Positions 7,582 to 12,952 of a stretch of 12,952 nucleotides of DNA are shown here, piece by piece. The stretch's first letter is position 1; every line of letters starts with the position of its first letter. Under the pieces are notes generated by a model. It was given only the letters and a program-made list of their open reading frames with translations. It did no database searches and was not told where the DNA came from. The position numbers and the translations under genes are program-made. Where the stretch lies: the NCBI GenBank assembly GCA_002701605.2, contig NZWF02000013.1:53959-66910 (forward strand), read 5' to 3'. Source of the stretch: a bacterium (GTDB taxonomy: Bacteria > Desulfobacterota_D > UBA1144).

Positions 7582-7655
7582 GGGCCCATAGCTCAGTTGG
7601 TTAGAGCTCCCGGCTCATAACCGGGCGGTCACTGGTTCGAATCCAGTTGGGCCCA
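7582..7655 (+). tRNA. tRNA with anticodon CAT (elongator Met or Ile2)
   Basis: A complete 74-base cloverleaf: acceptor GGGCCCA/TGGGCCC (7582-7588, 7648-7654), D stem GCTC/GAGC, anticodon stem CCCGG/CCGGG with loop CTCATAA (anticodon CAT at 7616-7618), variable loop CGGTC, T stem ACTGG/CCAGT with TTCGAAT, discriminator A7655. The 3' CCA is not encoded and must be added. It is not the initiator: base pair 1-72 is G-C and the anticodon stem lacks the three G-C pairs next to the loop. The pairs C4-G69 and C5-G68 are those that TilS uses to recognise Ile2 in E. coli, so it may be the lysidine-modified tRNA-Ile that reads AUA rather than tRNA-Met. Only 17 bases separate it from the next gene, so it is probably cut from a joint transcript. 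Confidence 0.95.
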
Positions 7656-7672
7656 AAGAAAGTGGGGGTAAA

Positions 7673-8386
7673 ATGCAAAAAAAAATTAATGAATTTTTAG
7701 ATCTACAAAAAATAGATCTTAATATTGCTGAATTTGAAAAAACTTTCGAAACTGTTCCTAGTAAGTTAAACGAATTAAGAAATAAAATTGACTTTGAAGA
7801 GAGAAAAATAATCAATTTAAAAGAAAAAATTGAATCTCAAAAATTAGAACTAAATGAATTAAATTTAGAAGTTGAATCAGCAAATGAGAAAATAAAAGCA
7901 CTTGAAGATAAGCTATTTTCAATTAACTCAACTAAAGAATTTGAAGCATTACAGAAAGAAACTGGGGATTTAAAAAGATTAAAACTAGGAATTGAAGATG
8001 ATCAGATTAAATTAATGGAAAACCTAGAAAATTCACAAAAAAATTTAGACGAGAATGAAACAAAATTTGACGAAGAAATTGAACCTCTAAGACAAGAAAT
8101 TGATGAACTACAAAAAAACTTGGATGAATGCAATCTTGAAAAAGATAAACTCTTAAATGAAAGAGGTGAGAAAACAAAAGAACTAGATAAAGATCTATTA
8201 AAAACCTATGAAAATCTTTTAAGGAACAAGCCGCCCGTAATAATACCAATTATTGGCGAATCATGTGGAAGCTGCTTTATAAAGATACCCCCTCAAACAC
8301 ATATAAAAGTTTTACAGGAAGAGGAAATTGTACTTTGTCCTTTTTGTAATAAAATTTTAATATCAGAAACTGAAAATAATGATTAA
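7673..8386 (+). CDS. Coiled-coil protein with C4 zinc ribbon (zf-RING_7/DUF164 family)
   Basis: 237 residues. Residues from about 1 to 180 are highly charged helix with heptad character, forming a long coiled coil. It includes NSTKEFEALQKE (85-96), a conserved feature of this family. The C-terminal part is a zinc ribbon with C198-x2-C201 and C222-x2-C225. The family is widespread in bacteria; its molecular role is not settled, though nucleic-acid binding is often proposed. The start is preceded by GTGGGGGT, an imperfect G-rich ribosome site. The gene follows the tRNA by 17 bases and overlaps the RNase H-like gene by 8 bases (ATGATTAA). The setting beside a tRNA, an RNase H fold and rnpB suggests RNA or DNA metabolism, but that is inference. 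Confidence 0.88.
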   Translation: MQKKINEFLDLQKIDLNIAEFEKTFETVPSKLNELRNKIDFEERKIINLKEKIESQKLELNELNLEVESANEKIKALEDKLFSINSTKEFEALQKETGDLKRLKLGIEDDQIKLMENLENSQKNLDENETKFDEEIEPLRQEIDELQKNLDECNLEKDKLLNERGEKTKELDKDLLKTYENLLRNKPPVIIPIIGESCGSCFIKIPPQTHIKVLQEEEIVLCPFCNKILISETENND

Positions 8387-8786
8387 TTCTATCGAAATTT
8401 ACATTGATGGAGCATGTCAGCCAAATCCGGGTTCAGGTGGGATAGGAATTTATGTAAAAGGAGGTGGCCTAGAAGAGAGTTTCTCTATACCACTTAACGG
8501 AACAGTAACAAATAATATTGCTGAATATAAAGCTTTAATATTTTCTTTACAATTGATAAACAAAAAATATTTAAAATCAGAAAAAATAAATATTTTTTCT
8601 GATTCGAATTTAGTTTGTATGCATTTTAATGACCAATGGAAATGTAAAGATGAAAAATTAATTCCATTATTGCAAACAGCTAAAGATATTTCGAGAGGAT
8701 TTAGAAAAAAAATTATTCTCAGCTATATTCCTAGAGAAGAAAATTCTATTGCAGATTCACTTGCAAAAGATGGAATTAAAAAATAG
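8379..8786 (+). CDS. RNase H-fold protein (RNase HI/RVT_3 type)
   Basis: 135 residues. The four acidic residues of the type I RNase H active site are in place: D10 (YIDGACQPNPG), E49 (NNIAEYKAL), D75 (FSDSNLV) and D126 (IADSLAK). The length and the IPREENSIADSLA ending match the short RNase HI-like family without the basic protrusion of E. coli RnhA. Such proteins cleave RNA in RNA-DNA hybrids, although activity has been shown for only some members. The start overlaps the end of the zinc-ribbon gene by 8 bases, so the two are probably co-translated. The last codons appear to contain the rnpB promoter. I leave the symbol blank because a separate rnhA may exist elsewhere. Confidence 0.88.
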   Translation: MINSIEIYIDGACQPNPGSGGIGIYVKGGGLEESFSIPLNGTVTNNIAEYKALIFSLQLINKKYLKSEKINIFSDSNLVCMHFNDQWKCKDEKLIPLLQTAKDISRGFRKKIILSYIPREENSIADSLAKDGIKK

Positions 8787-8789
8787 AAT
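8761..8789 (+). promoter_or_regulatory. Probable rnpB promoter inside the RNase H-like gene
   Basis: TTGCAA (8761-8766) and TAGAAT (8784-8789) are 17 bases apart; the -10 has one mismatch to consensus, the -35 two. The TAG of the -10 is also the stop codon of the RNase H-like gene. The predicted start, around 8796-8798, coincides with the first base pair of the RNase P RNA. Confidence 0.5.
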
Positions 8790-8796
8790 TAACTAT

Positions 8797-9140
8797 AGAG
8801 TGGATTGAGTGATCGCTTGCATTGCGAGAGGAAAGTCCGAACTCCAAAGGGAAAGATACTGGATAACATCCAGGTGTCGTGAGGCAACGGAAAGTGCCAC
8901 AGAAAATAACCGCCTTTAATAAACATATGATATTAAAGGTAAGGGTGAAAAGGTGGTGTAAGAGACCACCGTTTTTTTTGGTGACAAGAAAAGGCTAGGC
9001 AAACCCTATCTGGAGCAAGACCAAGTAAAGAAGCTGTTATCCCTTACATAGGCTTCTGGGTGGGTCGCTTGAAGCTGCAAGTAATTGCATGCTCAGATAA
9101 ATGATCACATAAAACAGAATTCGGCTTACTAATCCACTCT
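8797..9140 (+). ncRNA. rnpB: RNase P RNA, bacterial type A-like
   Basis: The catalytic RNA that removes tRNA 5' leaders. Conserved blocks occur in order: GAGGAAAGTCCG (8828-8839), ACAGAAAATAACCGCC (8899-8914), AAGGGTGAAAAGGTGG (8941-8956), AGGCAAACCC (8997-9006), GGAGCAAGACC just after, and CAGAATTCGGCTTACT near the 3' end. The ends pair as a 10-base P1 helix, 8797-8806 with 9131-9140, which sets the boundaries at about 344 bases. P12 is an AT-rich hairpin, CCTTTAATA/TATTAAAGG (8913-8921, 8931-8939). The L15 motif reads GGC (8998-9000) rather than GGU. The 3' end lies 2 bases from the tyrS stop on the other strand, with no separate terminator. Exact mature ends are inferred from P1. Confidence 0.96.
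8952..8979 (+). other. Terminator-like hairpin plus U tract inside rnpB (P13/P14)
   Basis: GGTGGT (8952-8957) and ACCACC (8965-8970) form a six-pair, mostly G-C hairpin with a seven-base loop, followed by one G and eight T (8972-8979). By position this is P13 of RNase P RNA. The T run forms the 5' side of P14, pairing with AAGAAAA around 8986-8992 through U-A and U-G pairs only. As linear sequence it has the form of an intrinsic terminator, but it lies in the middle of a conserved RNA, so I do not call it a functional terminator. Confidence 0.6.
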
Positions 9141-9142
9141 TC

Positions 9143-10336
9143 TTATAAAAATTCAACTTTGTAGAAATTTCTTTTACCAATTTTAATTTTATACTCGATA
9201 TTCTTCTCTGGAATAAATTGTAAGGTTATCTCTTTAATATCATTAATTTGTATAGCGTTATCCTTAATCAACCTTTTAATTTCGGAACGAGAAAAACTCC
9301 TCTCGGTGAATTCTTCAATTAATTCCAAAAAAGTTTTATTTCCAGATTCAATCTTCACAAGAGGTATATCATTAGGGAAACTTTTTTTTGAAAATTTTTC
9401 CTCAAAATCTTTTTTTGCATGAAAAGCTAATTCTTCAGTATGATATTCAGCAATTAACTTAATTGCTAAAAATTTCTTTTTTTCTAACGGGTTATCATAT
9501 CCTTTAAATTCATCCATAGAATCTGTATAAAGAATTTCAATATATCTTTCCATTAATTCATCAGATATGGACATGATTTTACCAAAAATTTCTTTCGGCT
9601 CTTCATTAATTCCAATATAATTTTGATAACTTTTTGACATTTTCAGCTTACCATCCAAACCTTCTAAAATAGGAAGAAATAAAGCTACTTGCTGATTTTT
9701 TTCAAAAGCCTTTTGTATTTGTCTGCCTAATAAGATATTAAATCTTTGATCTGTTCCACCAAGTTCTATATCAGAATCTAAAACCACTGAATCATAAGCT
9801 TGAAGTAAAGGATAAATAAATTCAGTTAACGTAATAGAATCTCCTGATTGATATCTTTTTTTAAAATCATCTCTTTCTAGTAGTCGGGCAACATTTTCCA
9901 TAGATGATAAATTAATCAATTTGACTAAATCAAAATCATCGAACCAGCTTGAATTATAAAAAATTTGTACATTATTTTTGCTTAAAATTTTAAACAATTG
10001 ATTTTCATAAGTTTTCGAATTTTCTTGAATAATTTTATTGTTTAATGGTGGTCGAGTCTTATCTCTGCCTGTTGGGTCACCGATCTTGGCTGTAAAATCA
10101 CCTATTAAAAAACATATATTATGTCCCAAATCTTGGAACACTTTTAATTTTTTAATTAATAATGTGTGACCAAGATGTAAATCTGCAGATGTAGGATCAA
10201 ATCCGGCCTTAATATTAAGTGGGGTTTTGGATTCAAATGATAATTTTAATTTATTTAATAATTCATTCTCAGGAATAACTTCTTCAACATTATTCTTAAT
10301 TATTTTTAATTGTTCTTCTGGGTCTAAGAAATCCAT
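9143..10336 (-). CDS. tyrS: Tyrosyl-tRNA synthetase
   Basis: 397 residues; charges tRNA-Tyr with tyrosine in the cytoplasm. The class I signatures are HLGH (residues 54-57, FDPTSADLHLGH) and KMSKS (232-236). Between them are GDFTAKIGDPTGR, EFIYPLLQAYDSVVL and GGTDQRFN, with Y175, Q179, D182 and D195 in the tyrosine and ATP pocket region. The KMSKS form and length place it in the TyrZ-like branch, not the E. coli TyrS branch, which has KFGKT-type sequence. The C-terminal 65 or so residues form an S4 RNA-binding domain (SRSEIKRLIKDNAIQIND). It lies 33 bases after nadE on the same strand and converges on rnpB with 2 bases between. A TAGAAT six bases before the ATG may be its own -10. Confidence 0.97.
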   Translation of the reverse strand: MDFLDPEEQLKIIKNNVEEVIPENELLNKLKLSFESKTPLNIKAGFDPTSADLHLGHTLLIKKLKVFQDLGHNICFLIGDFTAKIGDPTGRDKTRPPLNNKIIQENSKTYENQLFKILSKNNVQIFYNSSWFDDFDLVKLINLSSMENVARLLERDDFKKRYQSGDSITLTEFIYPLLQAYDSVVLDSDIELGGTDQRFNILLGRQIQKAFEKNQQVALFLPILEGLDGKLKMSKSYQNYIGINEEPKEIFGKIMSISDELMERYIEILYTDSMDEFKGYDNPLEKKKFLAIKLIAEYHTEELAFHAKKDFEEKFSKKSFPNDIPLVKIESGNKTFLELIEEFTERSFSRSEIKRLIKDNAIQINDIKEITLQFIPEKNIEYKIKIGKRNFYKVEFL

Positions 10337-10342
10337 TCCACT

Positions 10343-10348
10343 ATTCTA
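10343..10348 (-). promoter_or_regulatory. Possible -10 box for tyrS
   Basis: TAGAAT on the minus strand ends six bases (AGTGGA) before the tyrS ATG, within the 33-base gap after nadE. The -35 is poor. AGTGGA could instead serve as a weak ribosome site on a nadE-tyrS transcript. Confidence 0.25.
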
Positions 10349-10369
10349 CTTTAATTTGTCTAAGTTTTC

Positions 10370-11983
10370 TTAGAAATTCTCAAAACCATTTGTAATAGGA
10401 AACCTTCTATCTTTTCCAAATGAAATATCAGTAACTTTAACTCCGGGTGGCCCTTGTCTTCTTTTGAATTCATTTCTTTGGATTGAATTCACAATTTTCC
10501 TAACAAATGCCTTTGAAAGACCCAAGGAACTTGAAATTTCATCAACAGTGCCAAATTTTTCAACATATAAATTTAATACTTCATCTAAGATTTCATATGA
10601 TGGTAGGGTATCAGAATCTTTTTGATCATGCTTCAATTCGGCAGAAGGTTCTCTAGTAATTATTTTATTTGGTATCTTATTTTTTGGATTTGCCCTATTG
10701 TAAGAAATACATAATTTATAAACCATGGACTTAGTTATATCTTTCAATGGAGCAAAGCCACCTGCTAAATCACCATATATTGTTGAATAACCCATACTCA
10801 TTTCACTTTTATTTCCAGTGCTGAGCAACATATAATTCATTTTATTTGAAATTGCCATCAAAATATTTGAGCGAATTCTAGATTGTAAATTCTCCTCGGT
10901 TATATCCCAAGTTGTGTTTTGAAAAATATTCTCATACAACAAATTTAGATTTAAATCAAAAAGCTCATGAATTGGCATGATTTTCAACTTAATTCCCAAA
11001 TTTGCACAAAGTTTATGTGCTAATGTATTACTAATCTTTGTATTATATTTGCTAGGCATAGCAATGCCTAATACATTTGATTTACCTAAAGCCTTAACAG
11101 AAATTGCTGCTACTAGGGCAGAGTCTACTCCCCCAGATATACCAATAACAACTTTTGAAAATCCATTCTTTGATACATAATCTTTCAAGCCTAAAACTAA
11201 AGCATCAAACACTTTAGCATTCTTTGCATTTGTTTTAACACTCTTTATGTTTTTAAAAGGGAAGTTGGTGACCAATAAATCTTCATGAAATGATTTTGCA
11301 CATCCTACTACTTTTCCTTCGGAATTTAAAAACATACTATTACCGTCAAAAACTAGCTCATCTTGCCCTCCAATCAGATTGCAATATCCGACTGGTATTT
11401 TACTTTTTGATATAAAATTCTTTATAATAGACATTCTCTGTTTTTGTTTATTGATTGTAAAGGGAGAAGCGGAAAGATTTAAAAGTAAATCTGGAATATC
11501 TTTATTCAGATATTTTGATTCATTAATCCATATATCTTCACATATTGATAATCCTATTTTATGACCTTTAATCTTAAAATTAAAGATTTCATTGCCACTA
11601 GAAAAATATCTTTTTTCATCAAAAACACCATAATTAGGTAGCTCATTTTTATTATAAGTTCCTATATTTTTTTTGTTTCTTAATACAGAAGCAGAATTTA
11701 AAATCTTATCTTTTTTAATTGATGGATGTCCTACAATGCATGTTATGCCAACTGTATGTTTGAGAATATTATTCAGTGCTTTTTTAATCTGCTTGTGAAA
11801 AGCATTGCTTAGCAATAAATCCTCTGGCGGATAACCACTTACTGCCATTTCGGGAAAACACAAAAGATCGAGTTTTTTTATCTTAGCTTTTTCAATCACT
11901 TCGATTATTTTAGATGAATTATATTTTAAATCTCCGACCTTAAAGTTAGATTGAACTAATGCAATTTTTAAAATTGAGCTCAT
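10370..11983 (-). CDS. nadE: Glutamine-dependent NAD+ synthetase
   Basis: 537 residues in two domains. Residues 1 to about 245 form a nitrilase-type glutaminase with the Glu-Lys-Cys triad E45 (CFPEMAVSGYPPEDL), K112 (YNKNELPNYGVFDEKRYF) and C148 (LSICEDIW). From about 258 there is the ATP-pyrophosphatase synthetase domain with the P-loop SGGVDSA (283-289), STGNKSEMSMGYSTIYGD and GGFAPLKDITKSMVYKL. The enzyme converts deamido-NAD to NAD+ with ammonia channelled from glutamine, the last step of NAD synthesis. The length is typical of shorter bacterial two-domain NadE. It is divergent from the S41 protease gene with 37 bases between. TATAAT lies eight bases before the ATG and no Shine-Dalgarno sequence is seen. 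tyrS follows in the same direction. Confidence 0.97.
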   Translation of the reverse strand: MSSILKIALVQSNFKVGDLKYNSSKIIEVIEKAKIKKLDLLCFPEMAVSGYPPEDLLLSNAFHKQIKKALNNILKHTVGITCIVGHPSIKKDKILNSASVLRNKKNIGTYNKNELPNYGVFDEKRYFSSGNEIFNFKIKGHKIGLSICEDIWINESKYLNKDIPDLLLNLSASPFTINKQKQRMSIIKNFISKSKIPVGYCNLIGGQDELVFDGNSMFLNSEGKVVGCAKSFHEDLLVTNFPFKNIKSVKTNAKNAKVFDALVLGLKDYVSKNGFSKVVIGISGGVDSALVAAISVKALGKSNVLGIAMPSKYNTKISNTLAHKLCANLGIKLKIMPIHELFDLNLNLLYENIFQNTTWDITEENLQSRIRSNILMAISNKMNYMLLSTGNKSEMSMGYSTIYGDLAGGFAPLKDITKSMVYKLCISYNRANPKNKIPNKIITREPSAELKHDQKDSDTLPSYEILDEVLNLYVEKFGTVDEISSSLGLSKAFVRKIVNSIQRNEFKRRQGPPGVKVTDISFGKDRRFPITNGFENF

Positions 11984-12020
11984 AATATTAAATTATATAG
12001 AAATAATCTATAATGTTTTA
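11984..12020. promoter_or_regulatory. Compact divergent promoter region, nadE and S41 protease
   Basis: The 37-base gap holds two perfect TATAAT hexamers facing away from each other: 11997-11992 on the minus strand, eight bases before the nadE ATG, and 12009-12014 on the plus strand, six bases before the protease ATG. Neither gene has room for a normal leader or shows a Shine-Dalgarno sequence, so both mRNAs may be leaderless or nearly so. No convincing -35 is visible for either. The two polymerase footprints would overlap, so the genes may compete. Confidence 0.45.
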
Positions 12021-12952
12021 ATGGTTTTTAAAAAAATATTCCATTTTTTCTTATTACTTTTTATTTTCTGCTCTTTTAGCTTAGTAAGCTTAGCTGATTC
12101 AAAAAATCAAATCATTTCAAAATCAACCTCATACATATTAAAAAATAGTTATTTTTTTGAAAAAGATGACCATTTAGAAATTTTTAATGCTGGAATTGAT
12201 TCTATCAATAACTTTTCTGAAAATATACTTGTTAAATACAAAAAAAATAATATTGGTGGATTATTCAAAGCAAAAATATATTCAAATGGTAAAGAACTTG
12301 AAGTTGTCCTCAAAAATCCACGTAACTTAAGAAATGGGGCAATAAATCTCAATAAAATAGTCTCAATTATTGAATCTGAACTACAATCAAAAGAAGATAT
12401 CGATCTCCTACGATATATTGTTGCAAATTCAATGTTACAGGCAGTTGATGAATATTCTGGGGTTATTGAACCAGAAGAGATGGATCAATTTATGGTTGAA
12501 ACAAAAGGTAGCTTTGGAGGCTTAGGTATAGTAATTGGCATAAAGAACAATCAACTTACTGTAATATCTCCGATTGATAATACTCCAGCATATTCAGCAG
12601 GAGTTAAAGCTAATGATATTATAAAAAGAATAGACTCGCTAGATGCCGAAGGACTTTCTTTGCACCAAGCTATAAAACTTTTACGTGGTGAAAAAGGCAC
12701 GCCTATATCAATTTCAATTCAAAGGGGAAATGAAGAAACATTAAGAAAATTTGAAATTATCAGAGACATTATAAAAATTGAGAGTATTGAATCAAAAAAA
12801 TTAAGTGCAAAAACTGGATACATAAAGATCAATTCTTTTCAACTTAACAGCTATACAGAATTTGTAGAACATCTAAATAAGTTGCGTGAAAATGGTATCA
12901 ATGGACTAGTATTAGATCTTAGAGGAAATCCGGGTGGTCTATTAGATCAATC
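12021..12952 (+). CDS. S41-family C-terminal processing protease, N-terminal part
   Basis: 310 codons are visible; the gene runs off the right edge. An N-terminal signal peptide (MVFKKIFHFFLLLFIFCSFSLVSLA, broken here only for description) exports it. Residues 27 to about 160 are a helical N-terminal region ending in VDEYSGVIEPEEM, the counterpart of the 'LDPHS' segment. A PDZ domain follows (about 162-245: TKGSFGGLGIVIG, VISPIDNTPAYSAGVKANDII, LRGEKGTPISI). The S41 domain then begins with TGYIKINSFQ and LVLDLRGNPGG (297-307). The catalytic Ser and Lys lie beyond the window. CtpA/Prc proteases trim or degrade envelope proteins at their C-termini. The N-terminal region is longer than in E. coli-independent CtpA types and resembles forms I recall from deltaproteobacteria. 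TATAAT lies six bases before the ATG. Confidence 0.93.
   Translation, partial: MVFKKIFHFFLLLFIFCSFSLVSLADSKNQIISKSTSYILKNSYFFEKDDHLEIFNAGIDSINNFSENILVKYKKNNIGGLFKAKIYSNGKELEVVLKNPRNLRNGAINLNKIVSIIESELQSKEDIDLLRYIVANSMLQAVDEYSGVIEPEEMDQFMVETKGSFGGLGIVIGIKNNQLTVISPIDNTPAYSAGVKANDIIKRIDSLDAEGLSLHQAIKLLRGEKGTPISISIQRGNEETLRKFEIIRDIIKIESIESKKLSAKTGYIKINSFQLNSYTEFVEHLNKLRENGINGLVLDLRGNPGGLLDQ

Noticed and set aside
7582..7655. Initiator tRNA-fMet for the CAT tRNA
   Set aside because: Position 1-72 is a G-C pair and the anticodon stem lacks the three consecutive G-C pairs near the loop that mark initiators.
7615..7815. Minus-strand open frame of 66 codons whose translated end reads LGPTGFEPVTARL
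   Set aside because: Its 3' part is the reverse complement of the tRNA and the rest is antisense to the zinc-ribbon gene. This is a well-known false ORF type next to tRNAs.
8007..8249. Minus-strand frame of 80 codons antisense to the zinc-ribbon gene
   Set aside because: It mirrors the Lys/Glu-rich coiled-coil codons as Leu/Phe/Ser, and has no ribosome site or recognisable domain.
10359..10374. Hairpin TCTAAG-TTTT-CTTAGA at the nadE end as a terminator
   Set aside because: Only six mostly A-T pairs with no T run after it on either strand; it overlaps the nadE stop and is too weak to call.
1..12952. Mobile element, defence island, CRISPR array or novel cluster
   Set aside because: No transposase, integrase, direct-repeat array, toxin pair or unexplained gene cluster is seen; every gene belongs to a recognisable housekeeping or respiratory family and spacing is tight throughout.

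Overview
The window is AT-rich, densely packed chromosomal DNA from a free-living aerobic bacterium. It holds twelve protein genes (two cut by the window ends), one tRNA gene and the RNase P RNA gene. No transposase, phage gene, CRISPR array or integrase is visible. The combination of a caa3-type oxidase operon with a C-terminally anchored Sco protein, a zinc-ribbon/coiled-coil gene next to rnpB, and a CtpA-type protease with a long N-terminal region suggests a deltaproteobacterium-like lineage with a small AT-rich genome, perhaps marine. That placement is from memory of such gene sets and is tentative.

Left part (1-7437, minus strand). Read in the direction of transcription, this is a respiratory operon: sco (copper chaperone), ctaC (subunit II with fused cytochrome c), ctaD (subunit I, A2 type with a Tyr-Ser pair replacing the helix-VI Glu), ctaE (subunit III), ctaF (subunit IV), ctaA (heme A synthase) and ctaB (heme O synthase). 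It therefore encodes the core enzyme, its heme A pathway and one copper chaperone. The genes abut or overlap, and ctaD, ctaE and ctaF have strong AGGAG-type ribosome sites. A textbook promoter (TTGACA-N16-TATAAT) precedes sco. Behind ctaB on the same strand come the histidine genes hisD and the start of hisC, joined by an ATGA overlap.

Middle part (7438-9140, mostly plus strand). A divergent promoter region leads into a tRNA gene with anticodon CAT, then a coiled-coil C4 zinc-ribbon protein, a small RNase H-fold protein, and rnpB. The rnpB promoter appears to lie inside the end of the RNase H-like gene. This is a small RNA-metabolism cluster. rnpB converges on tyrS with 2 bases between them.

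Right part (9143-12952). nadE (glutamine-dependent NAD synthetase) and tyrS (tyrosyl-tRNA synthetase) run on the minus strand. A CtpA/Prc-type S41 protease starts divergently from nadE and runs off the right end.

This is essentially housekeeping DNA, and I do not see a novel multi-gene system. The best second-look items are a hairpin plus U8 tract inside rnpB that looks like an intrinsic terminator, a recurring -10 box 6-8 bases before the ATG of promoter-proximal genes (suggesting leaderless mRNAs), the Met-versus-Ile2 identity of the CAT tRNA, and the paired -35 elements and inverted repeat between the oxidase operon and the tRNA.
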